DNA from: Prevotella sp. E15-22
GTDB lineage: Bacteria; Bacteroidota; Bacteroidia; Bacteroidales; Bacteroidaceae
Length of the DNA: 64,000 nucleotides
Direction of reading: 5' to 3'
NCBI RefSeq assembly: GCF_023204875.1
Contig: NZ_CP096247.1
Coordinates: 62,001 to 126,000 of the forward strand
The notes below the pieces were generated by a model. The model was not told the DNA's origin. It was given only the letters and a program-made list of their open reading frames with translations, and did no database searches. Both the position numbers and the translations under genes were made by a program. Shown here piece after piece: positions 8,538 through 17,125 of the stretch. Each line of letters begins with the position of its first letter. Position 1 is the first letter of the stretch.

Positions 8538-9452
8538 ATGAAGATGACACCAACAGGACGTTTCGCACCCTCGCCAACAGGCCGTATGCATCTGGGCAAT
8601 GTGTTCAGTGCGCTGTTGTCGTGGCTGTCGGCCAAGAGCAAGGGCGGACAGTGGCTCTTGCGCATCGAGGATATCGACCCAGGGCGTTCGCGCCAATGCT
8701 TTGCCGACCAACTGATGGACGACCTCGAATGGCTGGGACTGACGTGGGACGGCAAGCCCGTCTATCAGAGTGAGCGCTCAGAGATCTACGAGCATTACTT
8801 TGAGATGCTCAGGGCGCAGGGCATCACCTATCCCTGCTATTGCACACGTGCCGACCTACTGGCCACGCAGGCGCCTCACGAGAGTGATGGACGCGTGGTC
8901 TATCCTGGCACCTGCCGTCACTTGAAGGAGCAGCCCAACAAGCCTGCCGCCACGCGTCTCATCGTGCCCGATAGGGACATCACCTTTGTCGATGGGCACT
9001 ATGGTACGCAGTCGGTCAACCTGGCCCATCATGTGGGCGACTTCATCATCCGCCGAAAGGATGGGGCCTGGGCCTACCAGCTGGTGGTGGTCATCGACGA
9101 TGCCCTGATGGGTGTCACAGAGGTGGTGCGTGGCTGCGACCTACTGCTCTCGTCGCCACAGCAGATGTACGTGGCGCAGTGTCTTGGTTTCACGCCGCCA
9201 CAGTTCATCCACCTGCCCTTGTTATGCAACGAGCAGGGACAGCGACTGTCCAAGCGCGATGGCGGTCTCGACATGGGTGCGCTTCGTCAGCACCACACGG
9301 CCCCAGAGATCATTGGTCTGCTGGCCCACCTTGCCGGCCTGCAGTCTTCGCCAGCTCCCATCACCCCAGAAGAACTCCTCCCCACCTTCTCGTGGAATCG
9401 CATCCCTACCGTTCTTCCGCCAGTTAAGGAAAGCGACCTGCCCACGCTTTAA
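8538..9452 (+). CDS. gluQ: glutamyl-Q tRNA(Asp) synthetase
   Basis: A 304-residue truncated glutamyl-tRNA synthetase paralogue that attaches glutamate to queuosine-34 of tRNA-Asp. It has only the class I catalytic core: the FAPSPTGRMHLGN signature (HIGH-type) near residues 9-21 and RLSKRDGG (KMSKS-type). It has no anticodon-binding domain. The zinc-site pattern CYCTRADLL and YPGTCRHL, with the Cys residues of the family, separates it from full GluRS. The start at 8538 gives MKMTPTGRFAPSPTG and fits the very short leader; ATG 8544 is an alternative. It is transcribed alone and faces the fimbrial operon across a 335-bp repeat. Confidence 0.9.
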   Translation: MKMTPTGRFAPSPTGRMHLGNVFSALLSWLSAKSKGGQWLLRIEDIDPGRSRQCFADQLMDDLEWLGLTWDGKPVYQSERSEIYEHYFEMLRAQGITYPCYCTRADLLATQAPHESDGRVVYPGTCRHLKEQPNKPAATRLIVPDRDITFVDGHYGTQSVNLAHHVGDFIIRRKDGAWAYQLVVVIDDALMGVTEVVRGCDLLLSSPQQMYVAQCLGFTPPQFIHLPLLCNEQGQRLSKRDGGLDMGALRQHHTAPEIIGLLAHLAGLQSSPAPITPEELLPTFSWNRIPTVLPPVKESDLPTL

Positions 9453-9479
9453 ACAGAGTGAAGAAACGAAAACATTTTA

Positions 9480-9814
9480 CAATAGCGCCTCTGAGATTTA
9501 AAAATTCTGAGCCAAAAATTTTTTCTGTGCGTACAGGCGAAATATGAGCATGTTCGTAAAATGCTGAAAATGAGAGAGTTGCGAAATTGACTCGAAAAGT
9601 GTAAAGATTTAGAACGCAATCGAATATTCGTTTAGGTTGTAACGGAGCCTGAGTTACACTGCAACGGAGGCTGTTTTGCATGGTAAAACAGCATGAGTTG
9701 CATCGTAAAACAGCCTCCGTTGCATGGTGAAATCGATAGGGGTATGAAAAAAGGGGCCAAAAGCCCCTTTTTTGCGTTCTAGTTTGCATTTTTTCAGAAC
9801 CCTGTTTTTTGGCA
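9480..9814 (-). repeat. 335-bp intergenic repeat, copy A
   Basis: This block is present three times in the window with exactly the same length: here (minus) and at 46877-47211 and 63534-63868 (plus). Copies A and C differ at about a dozen positions by eye, with no indels. Read on the minus strand it starts with a terminator-like hairpin. A nested palindrome built on TGCAACGGAGGCTGTTTT and its complement follows, then an AT-rich half ending CGCTATTG. It follows the last fimbrillin gene by 19 bp in the same orientation. No terminal inverted repeats or target duplications are evident. Confidence 0.9.
9747..9773 (-). terminator. bidirectional terminator inside repeat copy A
   Basis: AAAAAAGGGGC (9747-9757) pairs with GCCCCTTTTTT (9763-9773) around a 5-nt loop, giving an A-tract, a GC-rich stem and a T-tract on both strands. 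It would end the 25-kb fimbrial transcript and could also stop gluQ read-through. Confidence 0.85.
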
Positions 9815-9833
9815 ATAAAACTTAACAAGGCGA

Positions 9834-11777
9834 TTATTTCTTCTTCACTGAAGGATAGTTTCCTGGCGAATAGATGTACTCATACTGGGTGAGCGACGTA
9901 TTGTTTTTGTATAAGTCGCCCAATTCGTTATTCAGCGTCTTCACCTTCGCCTCAAGACTCGCTTCATCCAAGGCTGTAAGGTCGGTGGACTGATAGCAGC
10001 CGACGACCTGACCACTGTTGCTGCCAATAAGGGTGGTGGTGCCCGTCTCGCCAGTGCAGTAGGAGGCATAGATGAGGCCGTAGTTCGTTCCCACCAGTGC
10101 GCCATCCGTGGTGTTCACATCGTCGATAACCTTACAGCCACCAATGGTGCCATCGTTCGTGTTGGCCAAGGCGCCACTGCCAGCGATGGTGCCGATAGAG
10201 GTGATGTGCAACTGCTCGATGCAGGCATGCTCGCCCAGACTGACGAATAGCGGACTGCCATAGAGTCGGTTGATATAGCGGTCGCCACCAAGGAAGGTGC
10301 CGTCGAACGACTTGCCATCCTCGCCAATGCCTATCCATGCGACAGGGTTTACATTAGATGTCTCACTCTCCACATTCGTCTTCGCTGTGCTGCTCTGCAT
10401 GGTGATGTCGGCATCCAGTCGGACGAACTTACCAGAAAAGCTCTCGCCAGCTTTCACCTCCTTGGCAAACGACAACAGTTGTGAGGCCGACGTGATGCGA
10501 TAAGGGTTTTCTCTTGTGCCTTCGTTGCCATAGATATCCAGGAGTTTTCCCTCCTTCAGATAGAGCCATGTGGCATCGTCGACGTTGGCATTGGCATCGC
10601 TGTGGATGGTCACAGCGCTGTTGATATCCATGAAGGTCGACTTCTTGCGCAAGGCACCCAGGTCGGGCGTAGCCACGAAGTTCCAGTCGCTATACGTCAC
10701 ATCCACGTACATCCGTTCGTTCTGGTGGTTCAGCGAGATGTTCAGTGTGGTGCACACGCCAGGATTGAAGTGGACCGTATCGCCAAACTCGCCCTGATAG
10801 GTCTTTTTGACGGTCTGGGTGGGATCCATCGCATCAGGATATTCCACCTCGAACGAGAACTTCAACGGCTCTTTGTTGTTTGAAAGACCATGGAACGTGG
10901 CGTTCTGAGGCGTGGTCAGACCATAAAACGTAAACGTCTTACTCTGCGCCTTTCCCTCGCCTTCAGGCTTGGCACACCAAAGGGTGATATTCTTGCAGAC
11001 CTGCTGCTCGTTATTGAAATCGAGCGCTGTGACATCATCCTTCTTGTTGCCACCCCATGTGTATTTGCAGGGCTGATTATAGAGCACCATGTTGCTGACC
11101 TTGACCAACGTATCCACAGCTGTGGCACTGGCAGCGAAGTCCTTGATGTTCACAATGGCGCGCACATTACTCAAGGCATGGGTGAAATAGACGGTGGTGG
11201 TCAAGCCGCCATTGTCGGCCTTCGTGGTGTCGCTGAAGAGAATCAGCGGATCCTCCTTCTCGATGTCCTCATTGCGCGAGTAAACGATAACATCTTTGCC
11301 TTTGCCCAACTCGCCAGCATAGGTGTCGTAGGTACTGTTGCCCACAGAATTCGTCTCCGTCTCCCACTGATAGCCTTTAGGCAGGTTATAGGCAATGAAG
11401 GTGTGATTGCTATGACCATCGGTCCAGTAGATCTTCTCTGGATCGTCGTTGGTGCCGTTAGGCGTGCGCTCCCAGTTTGTGCCATTATACTGATAATGGA
11501 TGTTGCTATAGGTGAAAGCATCCAGCGGACTCTTCGTACGCTTGATGGTGGTGAATACAATCTCGTCGTCGTCCACGAACTTAGTGCGCCCCACGCTGAC
11601 CTTCAGGGGGTCGATGGTAGCAGCACGCGTGATGAGGGCCTCCTCGCCAGCGATGGCCACCTGTATGCCTTTCATCTCCAGGACTTCATCGTTCGCAGAG
11701 AACACTTCCTCGTCAGTGCTGCAGGCAGCAAGGAGGGCCGTCAGGGCCAGGAACAGTATCTTATGTCGTTTCATCAT
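9834..11777 (-). CDS. fimbrillin-family lipoprotein with C-terminal GLUG-like region
   Basis: A 647-residue lipoprotein, last gene of the fimbrial operon. Its signal peptide ends in LLAAC (Cys about residue 19). Residues about 30-360 form a fimbrillin-like region with the maturation-type site ALITRAAT (Arg51) and a terminal strand MYVDVTYSDW. The C-terminal 250 residues contain Gly/Asn-rich repeats such as GALVGTNYGLIYASYCTG and LIGSNSGQVVGCY, typical of GLUG/beta-helix adhesin modules. By analogy with type V pili this is a candidate tip or accessory adhesin. The start codon overlaps the previous gene's stop (ATGA, translational coupling). Confidence 0.82.
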   Translation of the reverse strand: MMKRHKILFLALTALLAACSTDEEVFSANDEVLEMKGIQVAIAGEEALITRAATIDPLKVSVGRTKFVDDDEIVFTTIKRTKSPLDAFTYSNIHYQYNGTNWERTPNGTNDDPEKIYWTDGHSNHTFIAYNLPKGYQWETETNSVGNSTYDTYAGELGKGKDVIVYSRNEDIEKEDPLILFSDTTKADNGGLTTTVYFTHALSNVRAIVNIKDFAASATAVDTLVKVSNMVLYNQPCKYTWGGNKKDDVTALDFNNEQQVCKNITLWCAKPEGEGKAQSKTFTFYGLTTPQNATFHGLSNNKEPLKFSFEVEYPDAMDPTQTVKKTYQGEFGDTVHFNPGVCTTLNISLNHQNERMYVDVTYSDWNFVATPDLGALRKKSTFMDINSAVTIHSDANANVDDATWLYLKEGKLLDIYGNEGTRENPYRITSASQLLSFAKEVKAGESFSGKFVRLDADITMQSSTAKTNVESETSNVNPVAWIGIGEDGKSFDGTFLGGDRYINRLYGSPLFVSLGEHACIEQLHITSIGTIAGSGALANTNDGTIGGCKVIDDVNTTDGALVGTNYGLIYASYCTGETGTTTLIGSNSGQVVGCYQSTDLTALDEASLEAKVKTLNNELGDLYKNNTSLTQYEYIYSPGNYPSVKKK

Positions 11778-12817
11778 ATCGTCATCTTTACTTTATAGAG
11801 TTTGCCTGCTTCGAAGGTGGTCTGGTTCAACTGCATGCTGTAGCGCTTCTCGCCATCGCGCAGCCAGAAGGTGGGATTCTTTGAAAGTGTGCAGGGAGGC
11901 ACAATCAGTCGATAGGTCTTGCTGCCAGCATTGTAGGCCGTATAGATGCCATCCTGCGAGATGTCGCTGATGACCTTCGTATATGACTTGTTCTGGTTGT
12001 CGTCCACCACAGCCACACCTATCACAGTGCCGTTTTGAGCCTGGGTGCAACTGTGCTTGCTCTGGTAGCCATAGCTGTTGGAGTTCACCTTACTCTTGGC
12101 AGCATAATAGTCGCCCACGATCACCTCTGCCTGATCGATATCGGGCATGCCCTCGAGGGTGAGCACGGCATTGTCAGTGATACCAATATTAGTACTGTCA
12201 TTAACAGTAACGAGCAGGGCCGCCATCACATGCTTAAAACTCAGATGCACGTTGTACGAGCCCGTCTGCTGGATGGTCTGTGCCCACATCAGGTCGCTGG
12301 CCTTATAGTTGGCCTCCTTGGTCTGGTTGGCATGGAACACGTTACTGTATTGCTCCACACGCGTGCCGTTGCCAGCGATAAAGATCTGCTCCTCGCTCCA
12401 GGTCTGGGCTGTATAGACATAGGGTGTCTGCTGGGCTTCGTAGCGATCGTAGATATTGGGCGAGTTTGATGATGTGTAGTCGCCGTTGATATCATAGCCA
12501 TCATTTGCCACGATCGTTGCCCACTGATTAGTGTTCCATTTCAAAAGCCAGAAGGCGTCAAAGCTGTTGCCATAGGTGGTCTCGCCAAACTCAGTATGCG
12601 CTGAGAAGGGGCAGATAATCTTCAGCTTAATCTTGTCGCCATCCTCGAAGGCATTGCCCTCGAAGTTGGTACGCGTAACGTCCTCGCCCTCGAAGTGGTC
12701 GATAGAGGTCGAGAACGACAGGATGCCAGACGACTGCTGCGCCTGCTCTGCATCATCGGCAGTACAGGCAGTCAGTAGTATGGCCATTCCAAAGAAAAGT
12801 ATCTTGTTGATATTCAT
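11774..12817 (-). CDS. fimbrillin-family lipoprotein
   Basis: A 347-residue lipoprotein with signal MNINKILFFGMAILLTAC and Cys at about residue 18. GEDVTRTNFEG (Arg49) sits where known fimbrillins are cleaved by Arg-specific proteases. The rest is a single fimbrillin-type beta-sandwich region with LSFKHVMAALLVTVND, the conserved strand motif, and it ends KLYKVKMTI without an additional domain. Four-base overlap with the next gene and 13 bp from the previous one place it firmly in the operon. Role (shaft, accessory or tip subunit) cannot be set from sequence alone. Confidence 0.8.
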   Translation of the reverse strand: MNINKILFFGMAILLTACTADDAEQAQQSSGILSFSTSIDHFEGEDVTRTNFEGNAFEDGDKIKLKIICPFSAHTEFGETTYGNSFDAFWLLKWNTNQWATIVANDGYDINGDYTSSNSPNIYDRYEAQQTPYVYTAQTWSEEQIFIAGNGTRVEQYSNVFHANQTKEANYKASDLMWAQTIQQTGSYNVHLSFKHVMAALLVTVNDSTNIGITDNAVLTLEGMPDIDQAEVIVGDYYAAKSKVNSNSYGYQSKHSCTQAQNGTVIGVAVVDDNQNKSYTKVISDISQDGIYTAYNAGSKTYRLIVPPCTLSKNPTFWLRDGEKRYSMQLNQTTFEAGKLYKVKMTI

Positions 12818-12830
12818 TGACTTGCGTGAT

Positions 12831-15428
12831 TTAGTTGTTCTGTATCAGTGGGTTCCAACTGTCCTCTACTGCAGGCACACCTGCTTCCAGTGTGGGGTAG
12901 AGGTGGGTGTAGCCAACCGTTGACGACTGATAGTGCATCTGACAGGGGTACTTGGTGCCAATAGTAGAGCTGTTGTACTTCCAGATGGCATAGTTCATGG
13001 CCTTCCAGGGGGCCAAGCCGTACATCTCTGGCTTCATATTGTCAGGCAGCGTGTAGTAGTCCACATTGTTGCCAATCAGATAGTCGTTCTTGGCTTTCAG
13101 GATGTGCGACTTCCTGCCACGGATATACTGCTGATAGGGATAGCTGTCGGTGATGTTGCCCACGGCATTGGTCTTGGGCGACTTTTCTATGTCGTAGTAG
13201 TTGCACATGAACGAACCCCACGTCACGTTGTTCCTCGACTGAGGGGCAAAGAATTTGGTGGTGCCTGCATAGGCGCCCAGCAGTGCGCCTGTGTTTTGAG
13301 GAATGCCAGCGGCAGCCTGCATGCAGCCCTGCATGGTGAGGTTGTCGGCCTTGCCCACCAGTGCACCACTGGCATTGCCCACGTGGATGCAGCCAACCAC
13401 ATAGCTGGCGCCCGTCAGACTGTTGGCAATGGCGCACTCGCTACTGTTGCATAGCAGCGAGATGCCTGCGATATAACAGCCCCAGCCCGATTTGCCACTG
13501 GATACGGCTGTGTTGAGCAGACTGACATCGTGGGTACTCTCTATGCGCAGGTTGGTGATGGCACCATCCTTCACGTGGTCGAAGAGGTACTTCTTCGTCA
13601 TGTTCAGATTGGTGAGCGTATGTCCGTTGCCTTTGAAGTAGCCTCTGAAGGGGTACTTCTCCTTCTCGCCGATGCTGGGCAACTCCCAGTCGTAGAGATC
13701 GAGGTCGTTCGTCAGGTTCACCTCATAGCGGTTGTCAAAGTCGGTATCGTAGAAGTCCATGGGACCAGTGACATAGTCCTCGATGACATAGGCCTTCTGG
13801 GTTGAGACGGTGGGATAGAAATGGGGATAGAACACATAACCCATTGCCTCGGCCTCTTCCATCGTAATCTGGTCGCCGTTGTCCAGTATCCACCAATAGG
13901 TCTCGAAGCCGTCTTCATCCTTGATGGTGTCGTTCTTCTCGCCAAGACGCACCTCACCACGTTTCAGTCCATTCATCCTTGTAGCAGCTGTGCCGTTGAC
14001 AAGATGGATAAATGTGCGAAACTCCGTCTGGTTCTTGATGCTGAACGAAGGCAGGAAGGCACCACCTTTAAGAGCTGTTTTGGCAGCCTCGCGATAGGCC
14101 GTGGTCCACCAGTCGAAGTCGAGTTTTTCTTTGGCTTGCGCCTCGTTCTGGCCGTTTTGTTCTTTCTGGTCCTGCTCGTCCCACGAGAACTGGTCGACAG
14201 GCGTGATGGTGAGTTTGTCGTAGTGATAGCCCACGTTGAACAGATAGCTATAGCCGGCCTTCAGCGTCAAGCCATTGGGATATGCGGCCTTCTCACCCTT
14301 CTTGATGTCACTCAGCGCGAAGATGTGATAGTTGCTCTCGCTGCCTGTAGAGCCATCGGTGGCGTGTCTGTCGCCGTTGTTCACATCGTAGAGCCACACC
14401 TTGAAACGGGTGCAGGCAGGCAGCACCAACTCGTGACCCTTCTGCTTGTCGCTCATATCAAAGGGAATCGACATCATATAGAGGCGACCGTCGTTATGAT
14501 TGAACACTGGGCGCTGCACGTCCGTACGGATGGCATCAGCACCCATCTCGCCTATCTTCACGATGCCTTTGACAGATTTCTCGAAGACGTTGAAGTATTG
14601 GGTGGTGTCATAACGTTCCTTGGTCATAGCCGTCAGGAGGAAGGTCTCGTCATCGACACCAGCAGGCATACACATTTTGTTATAGACGGCCAGCACAGAG
14701 TCGAGCTCTTTTTGGGCCTGCTCCTTGCTCTTGTTGCTCTCTGCCTCATCATTCGCTTTGGTGTCGGCATTGTCCTGGCGGCGATAGTCCTCCAGGTCTG
14801 TACAGATGGTGGCACTGCCAAACTCATTGCCTGCCTTGCAGGTCAAACCGATACGACAGGTGATATGGCGCATGGTGAGGGGGATGCTCTTGGTGGGTCC
14901 AGACACGGTGACCCAGTCGGACACGGTATAGTCAGGATAGTAACTGCCCTTGCTGTTTGCATTCAGCACACCAGCCAGGTTACTGCGTCCCCAGGCACGG
15001 AAGCGCACGATACGACCGTTCTCCCATGTCAGCGAGTCGCCCTTGTCCTGATCGGCTGTGCTTCCTTTTGCATCCGACTTCAACTTACCTGGCATGGGCA
15101 CCCAGTCGTCGTTGAGCGACACGGAGGTGCCAGCAGCATAGTTCATCTTCAGATAATAGGTGCGAAAGATGGTGGCATCCTCGAATGTGGTGCTGGAACC
15201 TTGTTCAGCATACTGACGGAAGATGCGCATCTGGTCGCCCTCGTTGAAGGAACCGTCATGGTGATAGGTGGCACGCGTGGCGAAGGGGTCGGCCATGGTA
15301 GCACTGAAGTTCACGGCACGGCCCATCAGCGACTGTTGCTCGTCGTTGAGCAACATATCGTCGTCGGCTGTGCAGGCTGTCAGCACCATGGCTGCGAATA
15401 GATATATGATATGTTTAAACTTCATCAT
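12831..15428 (-). CDS. large fimbrillin-family lipoprotein with beta-helix/GLUG-like tail
   Basis: An 865-residue lipoprotein with signal MMKFKHIIYLFAAMVLTAC. The maturation-type site is DPFATRATYHH (Arg52). An N-terminal fimbrillin region of about 400 residues (LTMRHITCRIGLTCK; AGYSYLFNVGYHYDKLTITPV) is followed by a linker. After it comes a region with GYFKGNGHTLTNLNM, GAITNLRIES and NASGALVGKADNLTMQGCM, the rung pattern of a right-handed beta-helix or GLUG repeats. Such fusions are expected for pilus-tip adhesins. It sits 13 bp before the next gene and 2 bp after the previous one, so it is operon-embedded. Ligand unknown. Confidence 0.82.
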   Translation of the reverse strand: MMKFKHIIYLFAAMVLTACTADDDMLLNDEQQSLMGRAVNFSATMADPFATRATYHHDGSFNEGDQMRIFRQYAEQGSSTTFEDATIFRTYYLKMNYAAGTSVSLNDDWVPMPGKLKSDAKGSTADQDKGDSLTWENGRIVRFRAWGRSNLAGVLNANSKGSYYPDYTVSDWVTVSGPTKSIPLTMRHITCRIGLTCKAGNEFGSATICTDLEDYRRQDNADTKANDEAESNKSKEQAQKELDSVLAVYNKMCMPAGVDDETFLLTAMTKERYDTTQYFNVFEKSVKGIVKIGEMGADAIRTDVQRPVFNHNDGRLYMMSIPFDMSDKQKGHELVLPACTRFKVWLYDVNNGDRHATDGSTGSESNYHIFALSDIKKGEKAAYPNGLTLKAGYSYLFNVGYHYDKLTITPVDQFSWDEQDQKEQNGQNEAQAKEKLDFDWWTTAYREAAKTALKGGAFLPSFSIKNQTEFRTFIHLVNGTAATRMNGLKRGEVRLGEKNDTIKDEDGFETYWWILDNGDQITMEEAEAMGYVFYPHFYPTVSTQKAYVIEDYVTGPMDFYDTDFDNRYEVNLTNDLDLYDWELPSIGEKEKYPFRGYFKGNGHTLTNLNMTKKYLFDHVKDGAITNLRIESTHDVSLLNTAVSSGKSGWGCYIAGISLLCNSSECAIANSLTGASYVVGCIHVGNASGALVGKADNLTMQGCMQAAAGIPQNTGALLGAYAGTTKFFAPQSRNNVTWGSFMCNYYDIEKSPKTNAVGNITDSYPYQQYIRGRKSHILKAKNDYLIGNNVDYYTLPDNMKPEMYGLAPWKAMNYAIWKYNSSTIGTKYPCQMHYQSSTVGYTHLYPTLEAGVPAVEDSWNPLIQNN

Positions 15429-15430
15429 TC

Positions 15431-17119
15431 TTAATAGGTTGGAAGTTTGGGGGTATGACTATAATACGTAGTATCTGTGCCGTTGATATACTTACAGTTA
15501 TTCACGTAGCCAGAGATGTTATCCTTATCCTTAAACAGCTTTGCACCAGTGATGATGGTGTTGACCACCTCAGCACGCCAGCCCAAGGTGGGAACCCATG
15601 TAGTGCCCTCCAGATGGACATTCGCCTCCCATGTGGCGTTCTTGTCAGTCTCCTGGGTAGTGGTATACTCGCCATTCAAGCCATCGAACAGATAAGCTCG
15701 TTTGCCTGTGATGGTAATCTTGTGGTCGAGGGCGTCGAGGTGGCCGGTGAAGGTAAAGTCTTTAGGGAAATGACAAGTATCTGTATCAATGGTGATATCC
15801 TTCTGCAGAATGAAGTAGTCACCATGATGCGCGCCACCCTGATAAGCCTGCAGGAGCATGTATATCCATCTGGCATCGCTCACATACTGCACTGAATTGT
15901 TCTCGCTGTCGGCATCATAGAAATGACCATCGGTGACGCCAGCGCTTAGGGTACTGTTGGTGTAGGCACGCTGCCAACTGCTACCTGCTACTGACAAGTT
16001 GTTGCCGTTCTGGTTGTTCACGCCATAATAGTCATCTGGATAAACGGTTTCCTTCCACAAGCGCGAGCCAGCACTGTTATAGTCGATGCGCTCAGGATTA
16101 ACACGCAGATAGACTACTGTTTCGTCGTTGGCGTTGAGGTCGAAGGTAAAGGACTTCTCGTACTCCAGGTCGTTGCTCAGCGTGAGTTCGAAGTCAATGT
16201 TGTTATTGTAATTGGCAGTCTGTTCTGTCTCATCGAACATCACATTGGGTTTCTCCTTGTTCTCTGTATAGGTGGGACGGACAATGAGGTCGTAGTAGGG
16301 ACACTTGCCATAGTTCAGACTGGTGTAGTTGCCCTGTGTGTCGTTTTTGGCATCCTCGTAGTTCTCGTCAATGGGGAAGATGAGTTTGCCTGTTTTATTC
16401 TCCTGATACAGTGTCACCTCTTCCTGACCCAGATAATGTGGGATGGCTTTGCGTTCCTTTTTCCAGACAGGCTTTCCATTCTCGACATGATCAAGGGTCC
16501 GGACATTACAGAAACGCAGCATGGTGTTCTCCACGTTCTCGTTGTTCTTGTCGTTCTCTGTATCAAAACCCTTCAGGGTGGCATTCATGGTCTTGTCTAT
16601 CAATACATAGGCCACCACACGCGCCAGACGATGCTGCAGGGGAATGGTGATACGACCAACGGTAGCGGCAATCTTGGTAGAGGGGGGAACAGCGGTATAC
16701 TGACTTAAGGCATTGTAGTTACGCGTCTTACTGTCCTCCAAGTCTTCAGGGATAAAAACGCCCTCGAAGAAATGGGCACCGTTGCCCAACCACTTAGCGT
16801 GCTTGTCGTTGCTGTTCGTCAAGCTATAAAGATCGTTTGCAAGTTTCAGCTTGGCCTCTTGCTTGGCATCGGCATCCTGATAATAGTAGATGGTCATACC
16901 TTTTGCACTCAAGTTATCTTTCAGCCAATTGGGAGTTTGGATGGCTACGTCGGCACGCGTTGCGACAGCCGTGGTGACCATATCGCTGGTACTCACGCCG
17001 CCCACATGAATGATGTTGCTATCATCTTCGGAGGATAGCACCTCATCCTGCGAGTTGCATGCCGTTAAGAGCATGAAACCCAAAGCCAGTGGGATATATC
17101 TTTTTATTTTCTTCATCAT
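15431..17119 (-). CDS. fimbrillin-family lipoprotein, possible tip subunit
   Basis: A 562-residue lipoprotein: signal MMKKIKRYIPLALGFMLLTAC and maturation-type site AVATRADVAIQ (Arg55). ITIPLQHRLARVVAYVLID is the conserved fimbrillin strand motif. Mid-protein KETVYPDDYYGVNNQNGNNL and the following Ser/Tyr-rich segment are unlike the smaller subunits. The C-terminal part has FPKDFTFTGHLDALDHKITI and YLFDGLNGEYT, a beta-helix-like opening. It lacks the usual final Trp-containing donor-type strand, consistent with a tip or terminal subunit (inference). Six base pairs separate it from the upstream gene. Confidence 0.78.
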   Translation of the reverse strand: MMKKIKRYIPLALGFMLLTACNSQDEVLSSEDDSNIIHVGGVSTSDMVTTAVATRADVAIQTPNWLKDNLSAKGMTIYYYQDADAKQEAKLKLANDLYSLTNSNDKHAKWLGNGAHFFEGVFIPEDLEDSKTRNYNALSQYTAVPPSTKIAATVGRITIPLQHRLARVVAYVLIDKTMNATLKGFDTENDKNNENVENTMLRFCNVRTLDHVENGKPVWKKERKAIPHYLGQEEVTLYQENKTGKLIFPIDENYEDAKNDTQGNYTSLNYGKCPYYDLIVRPTYTENKEKPNVMFDETEQTANYNNNIDFELTLSNDLEYEKSFTFDLNANDETVVYLRVNPERIDYNSAGSRLWKETVYPDDYYGVNNQNGNNLSVAGSSWQRAYTNSTLSAGVTDGHFYDADSENNSVQYVSDARWIYMLLQAYQGGAHHGDYFILQKDITIDTDTCHFPKDFTFTGHLDALDHKITITGKRAYLFDGLNGEYTTTQETDKNATWEANVHLEGTTWVPTLGWRAEVVNTIITGAKLFKDKDNISGYVNNCKYINGTDTTYYSHTPKLPTY

Positions 17120-17125
17120 ATTCGC

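Noticed and set aside
13821-15401. A 526-codon open frame on the plus strand opposite the 865-residue fimbrillin gene
   Set aside because: It mirrors a real lipoprotein gene in a low-stop complementary frame; the product is His/Val/Ala-rich without domains.
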